Part shown: in pieces, positions 34,636 to 43,498 of the stretch
How positions within the stretch are numbered: position 1 is the first letter of the stretch
Layout of the letters: each line of letters opens with the position of its first letter
Source: JBEVJC01 sp040510375
Lineage (GTDB): Bacteria > Bacteroidota > Bacteroidia > Chitinophagales > Chitinophagaceae
Assembly: GCA_040510375.1 (NCBI GenBank)
Contig: JBEVJC010000012.1
Span: 62,001-126,000, forward strand
Reading direction: 5' to 3'
Length of the DNA stretch: 64,000 nt
Position numbers and translations under genes: made by a program
The notes under the pieces: model-generated
Database searches by the model: none
Told to the model about the DNA's origin: nothing
What the model saw: the letters and a program-made list of their open reading frames with translations, nothing else

Positions 34636-37600
34636 ATGGAGAAGGTTCCGGGGAAAAAAGGCGGTTGGAAGAAGGTGGTCAGGGTGATCCTCAAGGTGGT
34701 CCTGGGGATATTTTTGCTCATTCTGGTAGTGCTTCTTTTAATCCTCACTCCACCGGTCCAGAGATTTATTACTAACCGGGCAACCACCTGGCTCGAAAAA
34801 AAACTGGGGACAGAGGTCGGAATTGGTCGCCTGTTCATCACTGTCTCCGGTAAAGTTGCACTCGATGATGTGTATCTGGAAGACCAGTCAAAGGATACAT
34901 TGTTTGCAGCGGGCGAACTTCGGGTAAACCTGAGTTTCTATGATATCATTTTCAATAATGAGCTCGATATAAAAAGCATACGGCTGGATGATGCAACGGC
35001 AAAAATAAAACGCCAGCTTCCAGACACCAGTTTTAATTTTCAGTATATCATTGATGCATTCGGTTCTGGTACCACCGACACGGTTACAACTGATGAACCA
35101 ACTGAAGCCATGGCGATCAGCATTGGTACGGTTGATCTCAATAACCTGCGTTTCGTTTATAAGGATGTTCTCACCGGAAATGATGTGGAAATGGGTCTTG
35201 CCCATTTTGATACGAAGGTCGAAAAATTCGACCTCGCAAAAATGAATTTCAATGTTCCACGGATAAACATACGCCAGCTTACCAGCACTATTGTCCAGAA
35301 TAAACCATTGATCATCGATCCGGAAGTTTCCAAAACAACCGCGGCGGTTTCAACTGTTCCTTCTCCCGTTCTTCAATTAACAATCGGTCAGGTTTCAGTA
35401 CAGAAATCGGCGGTTGATTATACCAACAATGTAGGGGGGATGTATGCAAATGTTCAAATCGGTGACCTCGATCTTCAACCGAAAACGATCGACCTGGCCA
35501 ACAGCCATTTTGATCTGGGAAAAATCCTCCTGCATGATTCGAAAGCAATTGTCAGGATGGAGAAAAGTGCAAACGCGAAACCGGCAGTAATCGTTGACAA
35601 AACAAATGTGGATACGGTCAATGACCAGCAGGCGATGGTACTTATATTTTCCGGTCTTGATTTAAAATCAGTCGATATTAAATTCGATGACTGGAATAAA
35701 CCTGCTGTAAATAAAGGAATGGATTTCGCGCATCTTGAAACTTCTGTGGGTACCCTGCAGATGAACAATTTTGTTTTCAATAAGGATTCAATCGGGGCAT
35801 CAGTTACTGATGTGAACTTTCGTGAAAAAAGCGGATTCGTTTTACAGCAACTCAAAACGGATTTTCTTTACGCTTCCAACCAGGCCTTCCTGAAAAACCT
35901 GTATATCAAAACACCGGGTAGTGAAATAAAACGTGATATCGCAATCCGGTATGCGTCTCCCCAGGCACTTGCAGCTGATATCGGAAATCTGAAGGTCGAT
36001 GCGCAGATTGACAACAGTAAAATCCTTGTAAGTGATGTGCTGGCATTTGTACCATCACTTCAATCGCAACCTGCTTTTGCAAATCCAAACGCAACCTGGT
36101 TCCTGGACGGACATGTAACCGGTGCGGTGAATAACCTGAATGTGGAGCGACTCACCCTGGCCGGATTAACGAATACCCGCATGAACCTGTCCGGAACCCT
36201 GAACGGTTTGCCTGATATTAATAAAATGAAGGCCAACCTGGTGATACATGATATCAGCAGTTCCCGCAAGGACCTGCTTTCATTTATGCCGGCCGGAAGC
36301 CTGCCCGCAAATATCACATTCCCCAACCGGATCAATTTAAGCGGACGGATCAACGGAAGTATGGCGGATCTGCTCACCGATCTGAAACTCCGGACCGATC
36401 TGGGTAATGTAACGGTGAAGGGCGTGACAAAAAATATTACCAATGCGAAAACGGCGGGGTACGACCTGGTGCTGACTACCGAACAGCTGGACCTTGGTAC
36501 CATTCTCCAGGACGACAGTACATATGGTCCGGTTACGGCCAGTTTTACCGCAAAAGGAACGGGGTATGATCCAAAGACAGCGGATGGCGAACTGAAAGGC
36601 CTGATCAGTTCTATCATATATAAACGGTATGAATACCGGGATTTTTCCATCGAGGCAATTGCCCGCGACCATCAGATTACTGCGAAGGCAGGAATCCAGG
36701 ATCCCAATATCCATTTTGCACTGGATGTTGTGGCCGATGTATCGGGGAAAGATCCTGCGGTTAAAATGGAATTGATGGTGGATAGCATCAAAGCAAAGGA
36801 ACTCAACCTGACTCCGGAGCCGTTAACGTATCATGGAAAGATCAACGCGGATTTCCCGGTAGTTAATATTGACAGCCTGGAGGGTGCCCTTACAATTTCA
36901 GAATCGGTACTGCTGGATAATACAAAACGGTACCAGGTAGACAGTATCCGGGTGGTTGCAGGGAAAAGTGACAGCGTGGGACGATTCATACACCTGAGCA
37001 GTGATATATTATACGCACAGTTGCAGGGAATATATAAATTAACGGAAATGGGTTCCGTGATCCAGCGATCAATCGATCCTTATTTCCAGATTGCAGGGAC
37101 CGATAGCCTGAACAGTAATCAGTCGCCCTATAATTTTACATTAAATGCAGATGTGGTAAATGGTCCGGTATTACAGGCCTTTGTACCCGGACTGGAAAGA
37201 ATGGACTCCCTTTCACTTCGATCGCATTTTGATGATATAATGGGATGGACTGCCAGCCTGCGTGCCCCCGCAATAACAATTGGGACAAACGAAATAAGGA
37301 ACCTGGATCTTGAAGCGAAGTCGGGCGAAGTATCACTCGATGTGATCACCACTGTCCGGCAGATCAAGAGTGGCGACGCCATCCAACTGGATAATGTTAC
37401 GCTTACTACTATCATTGCAGAAAACATTGCAGACTTCACGCTCAATATCCGCAAAGCAGAGCAGGACCAGTATAATATTGGAGGATACTTCAGGCAGCCA
37501 TTTGCAGGTGTTTATGAGTTCCTGCTGAGGCCAACGGGACTGGTACTTAACTATGATAACTGGACTGTTTCGCCAAATAATGTAATCAGGGTTAGTCCGG

Positions 37601-39750
37601 ACGATATCCATGCTACCAACTTCACCCTTACACAGGGCAGCCAGCACCTGGGCATTAATAGTACAGGTCCTGAAAAAAATTCGCCACTGGAAGTAGCCTT
37701 CCGTGATTTCCGGATAGCAACGCTTACGGGTTTTGTAATGTCCGACTCAACCCTGGTTGATGGATTGCTGAATGGAAAAGCCGTAGTCACAGATGTAACC
37801 AGCGGTCCGATGCTCAATAGTGATCTTGACATTACAGATATTACGGTCAAGGGTGATACCGTTGGAAATATGAAGGCCCTTGTAAAAAGTAAGGACCCCG
37901 AAACCTTTAATGCAGATGTAACAATTACGGGAAAAGGAAATGATCTAAAACTGGCTGGTGATTATTTAACCAGCACCGGAAGTTTTGACATGTTGCTTGA
38001 TATCCGGTCGCTGCCAATGACAACAGCCCAGGCATTGTCGGCCGGTGCAATCCGCGACGCAAGCGGCGGACTTAACGGTCAGTTTAAAATAAAAGGTACA
38101 CCGGCATTACCCGATGTTGATGGTAAACTCAATTTTGAGAAAGTTGGATTTACTCCAAGTATGCTGAATAATTATTTCCGGATCGATCAGGAAACAATTG
38201 TTATCAATAACCAGGGAATCATATTTGACAAGTTTGAAGTAAAGGATTCGGCAAGCAATACCCTGACAGTTGATGGTGAGGCCCTCACAAAAAATTTCAC
38301 CAATTTTAATCTTGACCTGGAAGTAAAAGCAAAAAATTTTCGCGCGCTTAACAGTACCAAAAAAGACAATAAAATATTTTATGGCAAACTCTTTTTTGAT
38401 ACAGACCTGAAGATTACCGGTACAGAAACCAACCCGGTTATTGATGGCAGGATCAAGGTTAATGAAAAAACAGCACTGACCGTGGTACTTCCACAGAACG
38501 AACCCGGGGTAGTAGAACGCGAAGGGATTGTTGAGTTTGTAGATATGGATGCACCGGCGAGTGATTCATTGTTCCTTGCACGGTATGATTCGCTGAATAC
38601 GGTTGACCTTAGCGGTGCCCAGGTTTCCCTCAATATAGAGATTGATAAAGCAGCTGACCTCACACTGATAGTTGATGAAGGCAACGGCGATTTCCTGAAT
38701 GTAAAGGGACAGGCATTACTGAATGCAGGGATTACACCTGGTGGTGAGATCTCAATGGCCGGCACCTATGAACTCGAGGATGGTGCATATAATCTTTCAT
38801 TTAACGGCATCCGGAGGAAGTTTGTGATAGAAAAAGGCAGCCGGATCACATTTGCAGGGGAGCCTACTGATGCGGACCTTGACATCACTGCAAAATATGT
38901 GGCCAATGCGGCGCCGCTCGACCTGGTGAAAGGCCAGCTGGGCGATGACATAGAATCAACATCGCGTAATATATACCTGCAAAAACTTCCTTTTGAGGTT
39001 TTGTTGAAAATGGAGGGACCGCTGCTCAAACCTTCTATCAGTTTTGATATCCAGCTGCCCTCTAACCAGAATTTTGGTGTGGGTGCAGAAGTGACACAGA
39101 CGGTACAGACAAAACTTGATCAGCTTCGTACAGAAGATGCGGAAATGAACAAGCAGGTATTTGCACTCCTTTTATTGAACAGGTTCGTTGCGGAAAATCC
39201 CTTTAATAGCAGTGGTTCCGGATTTTCAGCTGCAACGCTGGCACGTCAGAGTGTTAGTAAACTGCTGACCGAACAATTGAATAAACTGGCCAGTGACCTG
39301 GTATCGGGTGTTGACCTGAATTTTGATGTTGAATCAAGTGAAGATTATTCTACGGGTCAACGTGCTGACCGGACCGATCTTAATGTGGGATTGTCGAAAC
39401 GTTTATTGAATGACCGGCTTACCGTTACGGTGGGCAGCAATTTTGAACTGGAGGGGCCACAGGAATCCACCCAGCAGGCGAGTAATATTGCAGGTAATAT
39501 TGGTGTGAACTATGCGCTGAGCAATGATGGGCGTTACCAGTTGAGGGCCTACAGGAAAAATGAATTCCAGGGTGTGCTTGAAGGATATGTTGTTGAAACC
39601 GGCGTCGGGTTTATCATGACATTTGATTACAACCGCTTCAGGGAAATCATTCATCCAAAAAAACTGGAAAGGGAACGCAGGACCAGGAGGGAGCGGCGGG
39701 AAGCAGCGCAGAAAGCGGCAACTTCAGCAACTCCGCTACAGAATCCATAA
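34636..39750 (+). CDS. tamB: TamB-like translocation and assembly module protein (DUF490)
   Basis: A giant 1704-aa envelope protein. One N-terminal membrane anchor (about residues 15-35, VVRVILKVVLGIFLLILVV) is followed by a very long beta-helical periplasmic part, then the C-terminal DUF490 domain (roughly 1300-1650: SMAGTYELEDGAYNLSF, DLDITAKYVANAAPLDL, ETGVGFIMTFDYNRFR). TamB proteins form a hydrophobic groove across the periplasm and move phospholipids or assist barrel assembly, partnering a TamA/BamA-type barrel. That partner is encoded 71 bp downstream. The C-terminal tail is strongly basic (KKLERERRTRRERREA). Confidence 0.92.
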   Translation: MEKVPGKKGGWKKVVRVILKVVLGIFLLILVVLLLILTPPVQRFITNRATTWLEKKLGTEVGIGRLFITVSGKVALDDVYLEDQSKDTLFAAGELRVNLSFYDIIFNNELDIKSIRLDDATAKIKRQLPDTSFNFQYIIDAFGSGTTDTVTTDEPTEAMAISIGTVDLNNLRFVYKDVLTGNDVEMGLAHFDTKVEKFDLAKMNFNVPRINIRQLTSTIVQNKPLIIDPEVSKTTAAVSTVPSPVLQLTIGQVSVQKSAVDYTNNVGGMYANVQIGDLDLQPKTIDLANSHFDLGKILLHDSKAIVRMEKSANAKPAVIVDKTNVDTVNDQQAMVLIFSGLDLKSVDIKFDDWNKPAVNKGMDFAHLETSVGTLQMNNFVFNKDSIGASVTDVNFREKSGFVLQQLKTDFLYASNQAFLKNLYIKTPGSEIKRDIAIRYASPQALAADIGNLKVDAQIDNSKILVSDVLAFVPSLQSQPAFANPNATWFLDGHVTGAVNNLNVERLTLAGLTNTRMNLSGTLNGLPDINKMKANLVIHDISSSRKDLLSFMPAGSLPANITFPNRINLSGRINGSMADLLTDLKLRTDLGNVTVKGVTKNITNAKTAGYDLVLTTEQLDLGTILQDDSTYGPVTASFTAKGTGYDPKTADGELKGLISSIIYKRYEYRDFSIEAIARDHQITAKAGIQDPNIHFALDVVADVSGKDPAVKMELMVDSIKAKELNLTPEPLTYHGKINADFPVVNIDSLEGALTISESVLLDNTKRYQVDSIRVVAGKSDSVGRFIHLSSDILYAQLQGIYKLTEMGSVIQRSIDPYFQIAGTDSLNSNQSPYNFTLNADVVNGPVLQAFVPGLERMDSLSLRSHFDDIMGWTASLRAPAITIGTNEIRNLDLEAKSGEVSLDVITTVRQIKSGDAIQLDNVTLTTIIAENIADFTLNIRKAEQDQYNIGGYFRQPFAGVYEFLLRPTGLVLNYDNWTVSPNNVIRVSPDDIHATNFTLTQGSQHLGINSTGPEKNSPLEVAFRDFRIATLTGFVMSDSTLVDGLLNGKAVVTDVTSGPMLNSDLDITDITVKGDTVGNMKALVKSKDPETFNADVTITGKGNDLKLAGDYLTSTGSFDMLLDIRSLPMTTAQALSAGAIRDASGGLNGQFKIKGTPALPDVDGKLNFEKVGFTPSMLNNYFRIDQETIVINNQGIIFDKFEVKDSASNTLTVDGEALTKNFTNFNLDLEVKAKNFRALNSTKKDNKIFYGKLFFDTDLKITGTETNPVIDGRIKVNEKTALTVVLPQNEPGVVEREGIVEFVDMDAPASDSLFLARYDSLNTVDLSGAQVSLNIEIDKAADLTLIVDEGNGDFLNVKGQALLNAGITPGGEISMAGTYELEDGAYNLSFNGIRRKFVIEKGSRITFAGEPTDADLDITAKYVANAAPLDLVKGQLGDDIESTSRNIYLQKLPFEVLLKMEGPLLKPSISFDIQLPSNQNFGVGAEVTQTVQTKLDQLRTEDAEMNKQVFALLLLNRFVAENPFNSSGSGFSAATLARQSVSKLLTEQLNKLASDLVSGVDLNFDVESSEDYSTGQRADRTDLNVGLSKRLLNDRLTVTVGSNFELEGPQESTQQASNIAGNIGVNYALSNDGRYQLRAYRKNEFQGVLEGYVVETGVGFIMTFDYNRFREIIHPKKLERERRTRRERREAAQKAATSATPLQNP

Positions 39751-39821
39751 TGATATGTTGATCCGGAGCCTGGATCAGGCAATAGTGGTATGAAAAACAA
39801 CCTGAACGGAATAAAAAGTTT

Positions 39822-42134
39822 ATGAAAAGAATTCAGTCGGTCCTGTTGATCATTTCTGTGAGCTTGCTTTTTGCGGCCTGTAGTAATACACGCAGGTTAC
39901 CGCAGGGGGATGCATTATATATAGGTGCCACTATCCGCGTTGAGGACAGTACAAGATCAAAAGGCGAAAAGAAAGAATTGAGGGGGAAACTTGCTGGTCT
40001 TCCGCGCCCCGTTCCCAATAAAAAAATCCTTGGCGTCCGTGTTAAACTCAGCCTGTACAATCTTGCAGGTAATCCTAAAAAGGAACGGTCACCCGCCGGC
40101 TTCATAAAGAACAAATTGGGAGAGCCGCCCGTATTGCTGAGTGATGTTGATCTTACGCACAACGAAAAAGTGCTGCAGAGTTACCTGGAGAATACGGGTC
40201 ATTTCCAGGCTGTGGTACGCGGTGATACCACGGTGAAAAGAAAAAAAGCGCGTGCCATTTATACAGTGCGGCCAGGGCCACAATACATGATTGACAGCGT
40301 CATCTTCGATAAAGATTCATCTGAACTCAGCCGGCATATAGATTCTTCCTCAGTTACAAGTTTTCTTAAACCCGATGAACCATTTGATCTGCAGGTGATC
40401 AAGGCCGAGCGTGACAGGATCGATGATTACCTGAAACAACGCGGTTATTATTATTTTGATCCGGATTATATACTGATCCAGGTAGATTCAACCATTGGTG
40501 CAACAAGGGCCAACCTGTATATCAGGGTCAAGCAGGGAACACCATTAATAGCAAAGCGGGTGTATACCATCGGAAAGGTTTACATTTTCCCAACCTTCCG
40601 GTTAGGTGCGGCAACAGCAGATACCCTTATCAGGAATGCAACTTTTTATAAAGGCTTCTATGTAGTGGATCCGCGCGAGCGATATAAGCCAAGGATGTTT
40701 GAAGAAGCAATGCGTTTCAAACCCGGCGAGGTATACAACCGGACCGATCAGAATGCCAGCCTCAACAGGCTGGTGAATATGGGTGTATTTAAATTTGTAA
40801 AAAACAGGTTTGAAGTTGTACCGCGGCGGGACTCGGCAATGCTGGATGCTTTCTATTACCTGACTCCCCTTTCCAAAAAATCACTGCGGGTGGAGGTAAA
40901 TGCCAGTACCAAATCAAATAACCTGACGGGTTCTGCGCTGACACTGGGATGGAGGAATCGTAATACATTCCGGGGCGGTGAATTGTTTTCGATCGATGCC
41001 ACAGGTGGTTTTGAAGTCCAGTTCAGCGGGAATTTCAGGGGATTCAATACATACCGCGGCGGACTGGAAGCGAATCTTACAATCCCCCGCTTCCTGGTGC
41101 CGGTTTTCAGGTTTAATACCAGCAGCTCCTATATTCCAAAAACCAGGTTCAAGCTTGGATACGACCTGCTCACCAAACAAAAATTATATACCCTCACTTC
41201 TTTCCGGGCGGAATTCGGTTATGTCTGGAAAGAAAGCGCGGAGAAGGAACATACTTTTAATCCCATTGCTGTAAACTATGTGCAGCCTGCAAGGGTCAGT
41301 AAGGAATATATGGACAGGGCAATCGAACAGCCCATCCTGTTAAAGGCGATTGAACGACAGTTCATCATTGGTACCAATTATAACTTCAACTATAACCAGT
41401 TGCAGGGCGAACGGAAAAATGGTCTTTACTACAATCTTAATGTGGATATGTCGGGAAATATTGTAGGCCTTGTTACCGGTGCTTCGCAAAGGAATCCGAA
41501 GGAGATTTTCGGTTCCCAGTTTTCGCAATATGTAAAGGTGGAGTCCGATGTGCGGTACTACCTTAAACTTGGTCGCAATACAAACAAGGTCCTCGCCAAC
41601 AGGCTGATCCTGGGTTATGGACTGCCCTATGGCAACTCGCTTTCGCTGCCATTCGTTAAACAATTCTTTGTGGGAGGTACCAATGGTTTACGTGCGTTCA
41701 GGAGCCGTTCGGTCGGACCGGGCGCTTTCCGCGACAACTCGATTGATTCTACAGGTTTCCAGCCCGACCAGTCAGGGGATATAAAAATAGAATTCAATAC
41801 CGAGCTGCGTGCCAAACTGGTTGGTATCGTACATGGAGCATTTTTTATTGATGTGGGAAATATCTGGTTGAAGAATGATGATACCAGTACTATTGAACCA
41901 AGACCCGGGGTTAAGTTCACCAAAAATTTTATAAAAGAATTTGCAGTAGGTACCGGTGTGGGTCTGCGGTTTGATATTTCATTCCTGGTGTTACGACTCG
42001 ACCTTGCAATGCCATTACGAAAGCCCTTCCTTCCGGACGGACAACGTTGGGTGTTTAACCAGATCAATTTTGGCAGCCCAACCTGGAGAAAGCAAAACCT
42101 GATCCTGAATCTGGGGATCGGTTATCCGTTCTAA
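39822..42134 (+). CDS. TamA/BamA-family outer-membrane protein with lipoprotein signal
   Basis: A 770-aa Omp85-family protein. The N-terminus has a lipobox (LLFAAC, Cys near residue 20), followed by POTRA-like domains (about 100-340; YTVRPGPQYMIDSVIF, RDRIDDYLKQRGYYYF) and a 16-strand barrel with the conserved FFVGGTNGLRAFRSRSVGPGAF segment and a terminal phenylalanine (LGIGYPF). It is the expected outer-membrane partner of the TamB protein encoded just before it. The lipid anchor is a Bacteroidota trait. The last codons plus stop are repeated 65 nt downstream. Confidence 0.92.
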   Translation: MKRIQSVLLIISVSLLFAACSNTRRLPQGDALYIGATIRVEDSTRSKGEKKELRGKLAGLPRPVPNKKILGVRVKLSLYNLAGNPKKERSPAGFIKNKLGEPPVLLSDVDLTHNEKVLQSYLENTGHFQAVVRGDTTVKRKKARAIYTVRPGPQYMIDSVIFDKDSSELSRHIDSSSVTSFLKPDEPFDLQVIKAERDRIDDYLKQRGYYYFDPDYILIQVDSTIGATRANLYIRVKQGTPLIAKRVYTIGKVYIFPTFRLGAATADTLIRNATFYKGFYVVDPRERYKPRMFEEAMRFKPGEVYNRTDQNASLNRLVNMGVFKFVKNRFEVVPRRDSAMLDAFYYLTPLSKKSLRVEVNASTKSNNLTGSALTLGWRNRNTFRGGELFSIDATGGFEVQFSGNFRGFNTYRGGLEANLTIPRFLVPVFRFNTSSSYIPKTRFKLGYDLLTKQKLYTLTSFRAEFGYVWKESAEKEHTFNPIAVNYVQPARVSKEYMDRAIEQPILLKAIERQFIIGTNYNFNYNQLQGERKNGLYYNLNVDMSGNIVGLVTGASQRNPKEIFGSQFSQYVKVESDVRYYLKLGRNTNKVLANRLILGYGLPYGNSLSLPFVKQFFVGGTNGLRAFRSRSVGPGAFRDNSIDSTGFQPDQSGDIKIEFNTELRAKLVGIVHGAFFIDVGNIWLKNDDTSTIEPRPGVKFTKNFIKEFAVGTGVGLRFDISFLVLRLDLAMPLRKPFLPDGQRWVFNQINFGSPTWRKQNLILNLGIGYPF

Positions 42135-42181
42135 AAACAGAGTGAGTTAAACAAGGCTGTCCATGACATTCTATATGGTGT

Positions 42182-42202
42182 ATCGGTTATCCGTTCTAAA
42201 AA
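42182..42202 (+). repeat. Second copy of the TamA-like gene's 3' end
   Basis: A 21-bp sequence identical to 42117-42137, which holds the last codons (IGYPF), the TAA stop and following A-tract of the TamA-like gene. The offset is 65 nt. The copy overlaps the stop codon of the convergent hydrolase gene (42196-42198). Confidence 0.9.
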
Positions 42203-43179
42203 TTCATATGGAGTTTTTGCCTTGCGAAACTATCGATCGCATTTGACACGGATGCCAGGTCCCGGGAGCAGATATACGAGCCGATCACATGATCGCCGGC
42301 ATCGGGCAGTGGTATCTCGGTTTTAAGTGAATCGGGAGTGCCCAATTGGCGGAACATCCGTTGCATGGCCGATACTTTAACCACTTTGTCCTGGTGCTGG
42401 TCGTCCTTATAATAATAAAGGAGTAACACTGGTTGTTTTACTTCAGAAAAAACGGAAGCCTTCATGGTTTTTTCCAGCAGTTCTTCCAGTTCAACAGCCG
42501 CTTCCATTCTGTATTTGCTGTTCCAGTATTGTTTATATAATGCGGAAGTATCTTCAGAAATATTGTATTCACCTTTAACCAGGTGGGCTACCTGCAGGCC
42601 CCAGTGGTTATTGAGGATCCAGGCATTGGGATCATTGATGGCAATATTCGGTGACAGAAGAATGAGGGAATAAATTTCGGGGTAGATAGCCGCCATTTTG
42701 AGAGCCAGTGTACCGCCTGTGGATGTACCTACAATAATCACTTTTTTTCCCAGTTTTTTGCCGATGCAATAAGCTTCCTTTGCTGATTCCCAGACACGAT
42801 CGGCAGTAAAACCCAGCAGTGGTTCGGTGGTGTCGATACCATGATCGGAAAGCCTTGACAGGTAAAGGTTTGCGCCTATTTTACAGGCAAAGTCGTGATG
42901 AACGGGATCCCCTTCTTCCTGGCTCGCGGAAAAACCATGGAGGTATACGATGGAATATTCGGTCTGGGTATGATTACTGTCGGCCCAGACAATCCTCGCC
43001 TCGTTATCAGGTTTCAGTTTATGTGAACCCTCCCGCAGGCGGACCCAGTTTTCCAGATGTTCAATCTGGGGAACATCGGGCACACGGGCAGATAAAACAG
43101 CCGGCCTGGCAGTGGGGCCAAGGAAATAGGCAAGGATCAGGACAAGGACCAGCACACCAAACCATTTTACGAGTTTCAT
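42196..43179 (-). CDS. Alpha/beta hydrolase with N-terminal membrane anchor
   Basis: A 327-aa esterase- or lipase-like protein with a hydrophobic N-terminal segment (FGVLVLVLILAYFLG) that is a membrane anchor or signal. Motifs: SIVYLHGFSASQEEG (oxyanion), nucleophile serine in IVGTSTGGTLALK, and catalytic histidine in LPDAGDHVIGSY. The substrate is unknown. It converges on the TamA-like gene, and its stop codon lies inside the duplicated tail of that gene, so the present C-terminus (KLHMNF) may have been set by that duplication. Confidence 0.85.
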   Translation of the reverse strand: MKLVKWFGVLVLVLILAYFLGPTARPAVLSARVPDVPQIEHLENWVRLREGSHKLKPDNEARIVWADSNHTQTEYSIVYLHGFSASQEEGDPVHHDFACKIGANLYLSRLSDHGIDTTEPLLGFTADRVWESAKEAYCIGKKLGKKVIIVGTSTGGTLALKMAAIYPEIYSLILLSPNIAINDPNAWILNNHWGLQVAHLVKGEYNISEDTSALYKQYWNSKYRMEAAVELEELLEKTMKASVFSEVKQPVLLLYYYKDDQHQDKVVKVSAMQRMFRQLGTPDSLKTEIPLPDAGDHVIGSYICSRDLASVSNAIDSFARQKLHMNF

Positions 43180-43220
43180 TCAGGTTGTTTTAGCAGGTTG
43201 ACTATATGACGCAAAATCGC

Positions 43221-43347
43221 ACCCATAGGTTACCATATATATGATAAAAATAGTGTGTACATATTAACTGTACGTGAACACACACCCGCAGGTTACCGAT
43301 ATATAAGATAAAAATAGTGTGTGTTTATTACCAGTATGTGAACGTGG
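43221..43347. repeat. Two tandem imperfect 63-bp repeats
   Basis: Unit 1 (43221-43283) and unit 2 (43284-43347) share ACCC, AGGTTACC, GATAAAAATAGTGTGT and a GTGAAC end. The most conserved block, GATAAAAATAGTGTGT, occurs once per unit. This may be a duplicated regulator site between two divergent genes. Confidence 0.75.
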
Positions 43348-43378
43348 ATGTGGTCATTTTGTTATATTCTGAAAGGGG

Positions 43379-43410
43379 TTTGCCCGACCGGCTAAAATAG
43401 AGTACTTTTG
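43379..43410 (+). promoter_or_regulatory. Bacteroidota-type promoter of typA
   Basis: TTTG (43379-43382), 20-nt spacer, TACTTTTG (43403-43410). The leader would be about 80 nt. Confidence 0.75.
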
Positions 43411-43498
43411 CAGGCCGAAACAGGGCTCCTGCCTAAAATTCAGGTGGCAGGATGTTACGGCAAAAGCGGGTAAAATCGCAGTACCTTTTAACAAGTAT

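Larger units (their letters stand above)
43180..43498. other. Intergenic region between the hydrolase and typA
   Basis: About 320 bp between divergent genes. It holds two tandem imperfect 63-bp repeats (43221-43347) and the typA promoter (43379-43410). I see no gene. Confidence 0.6.
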
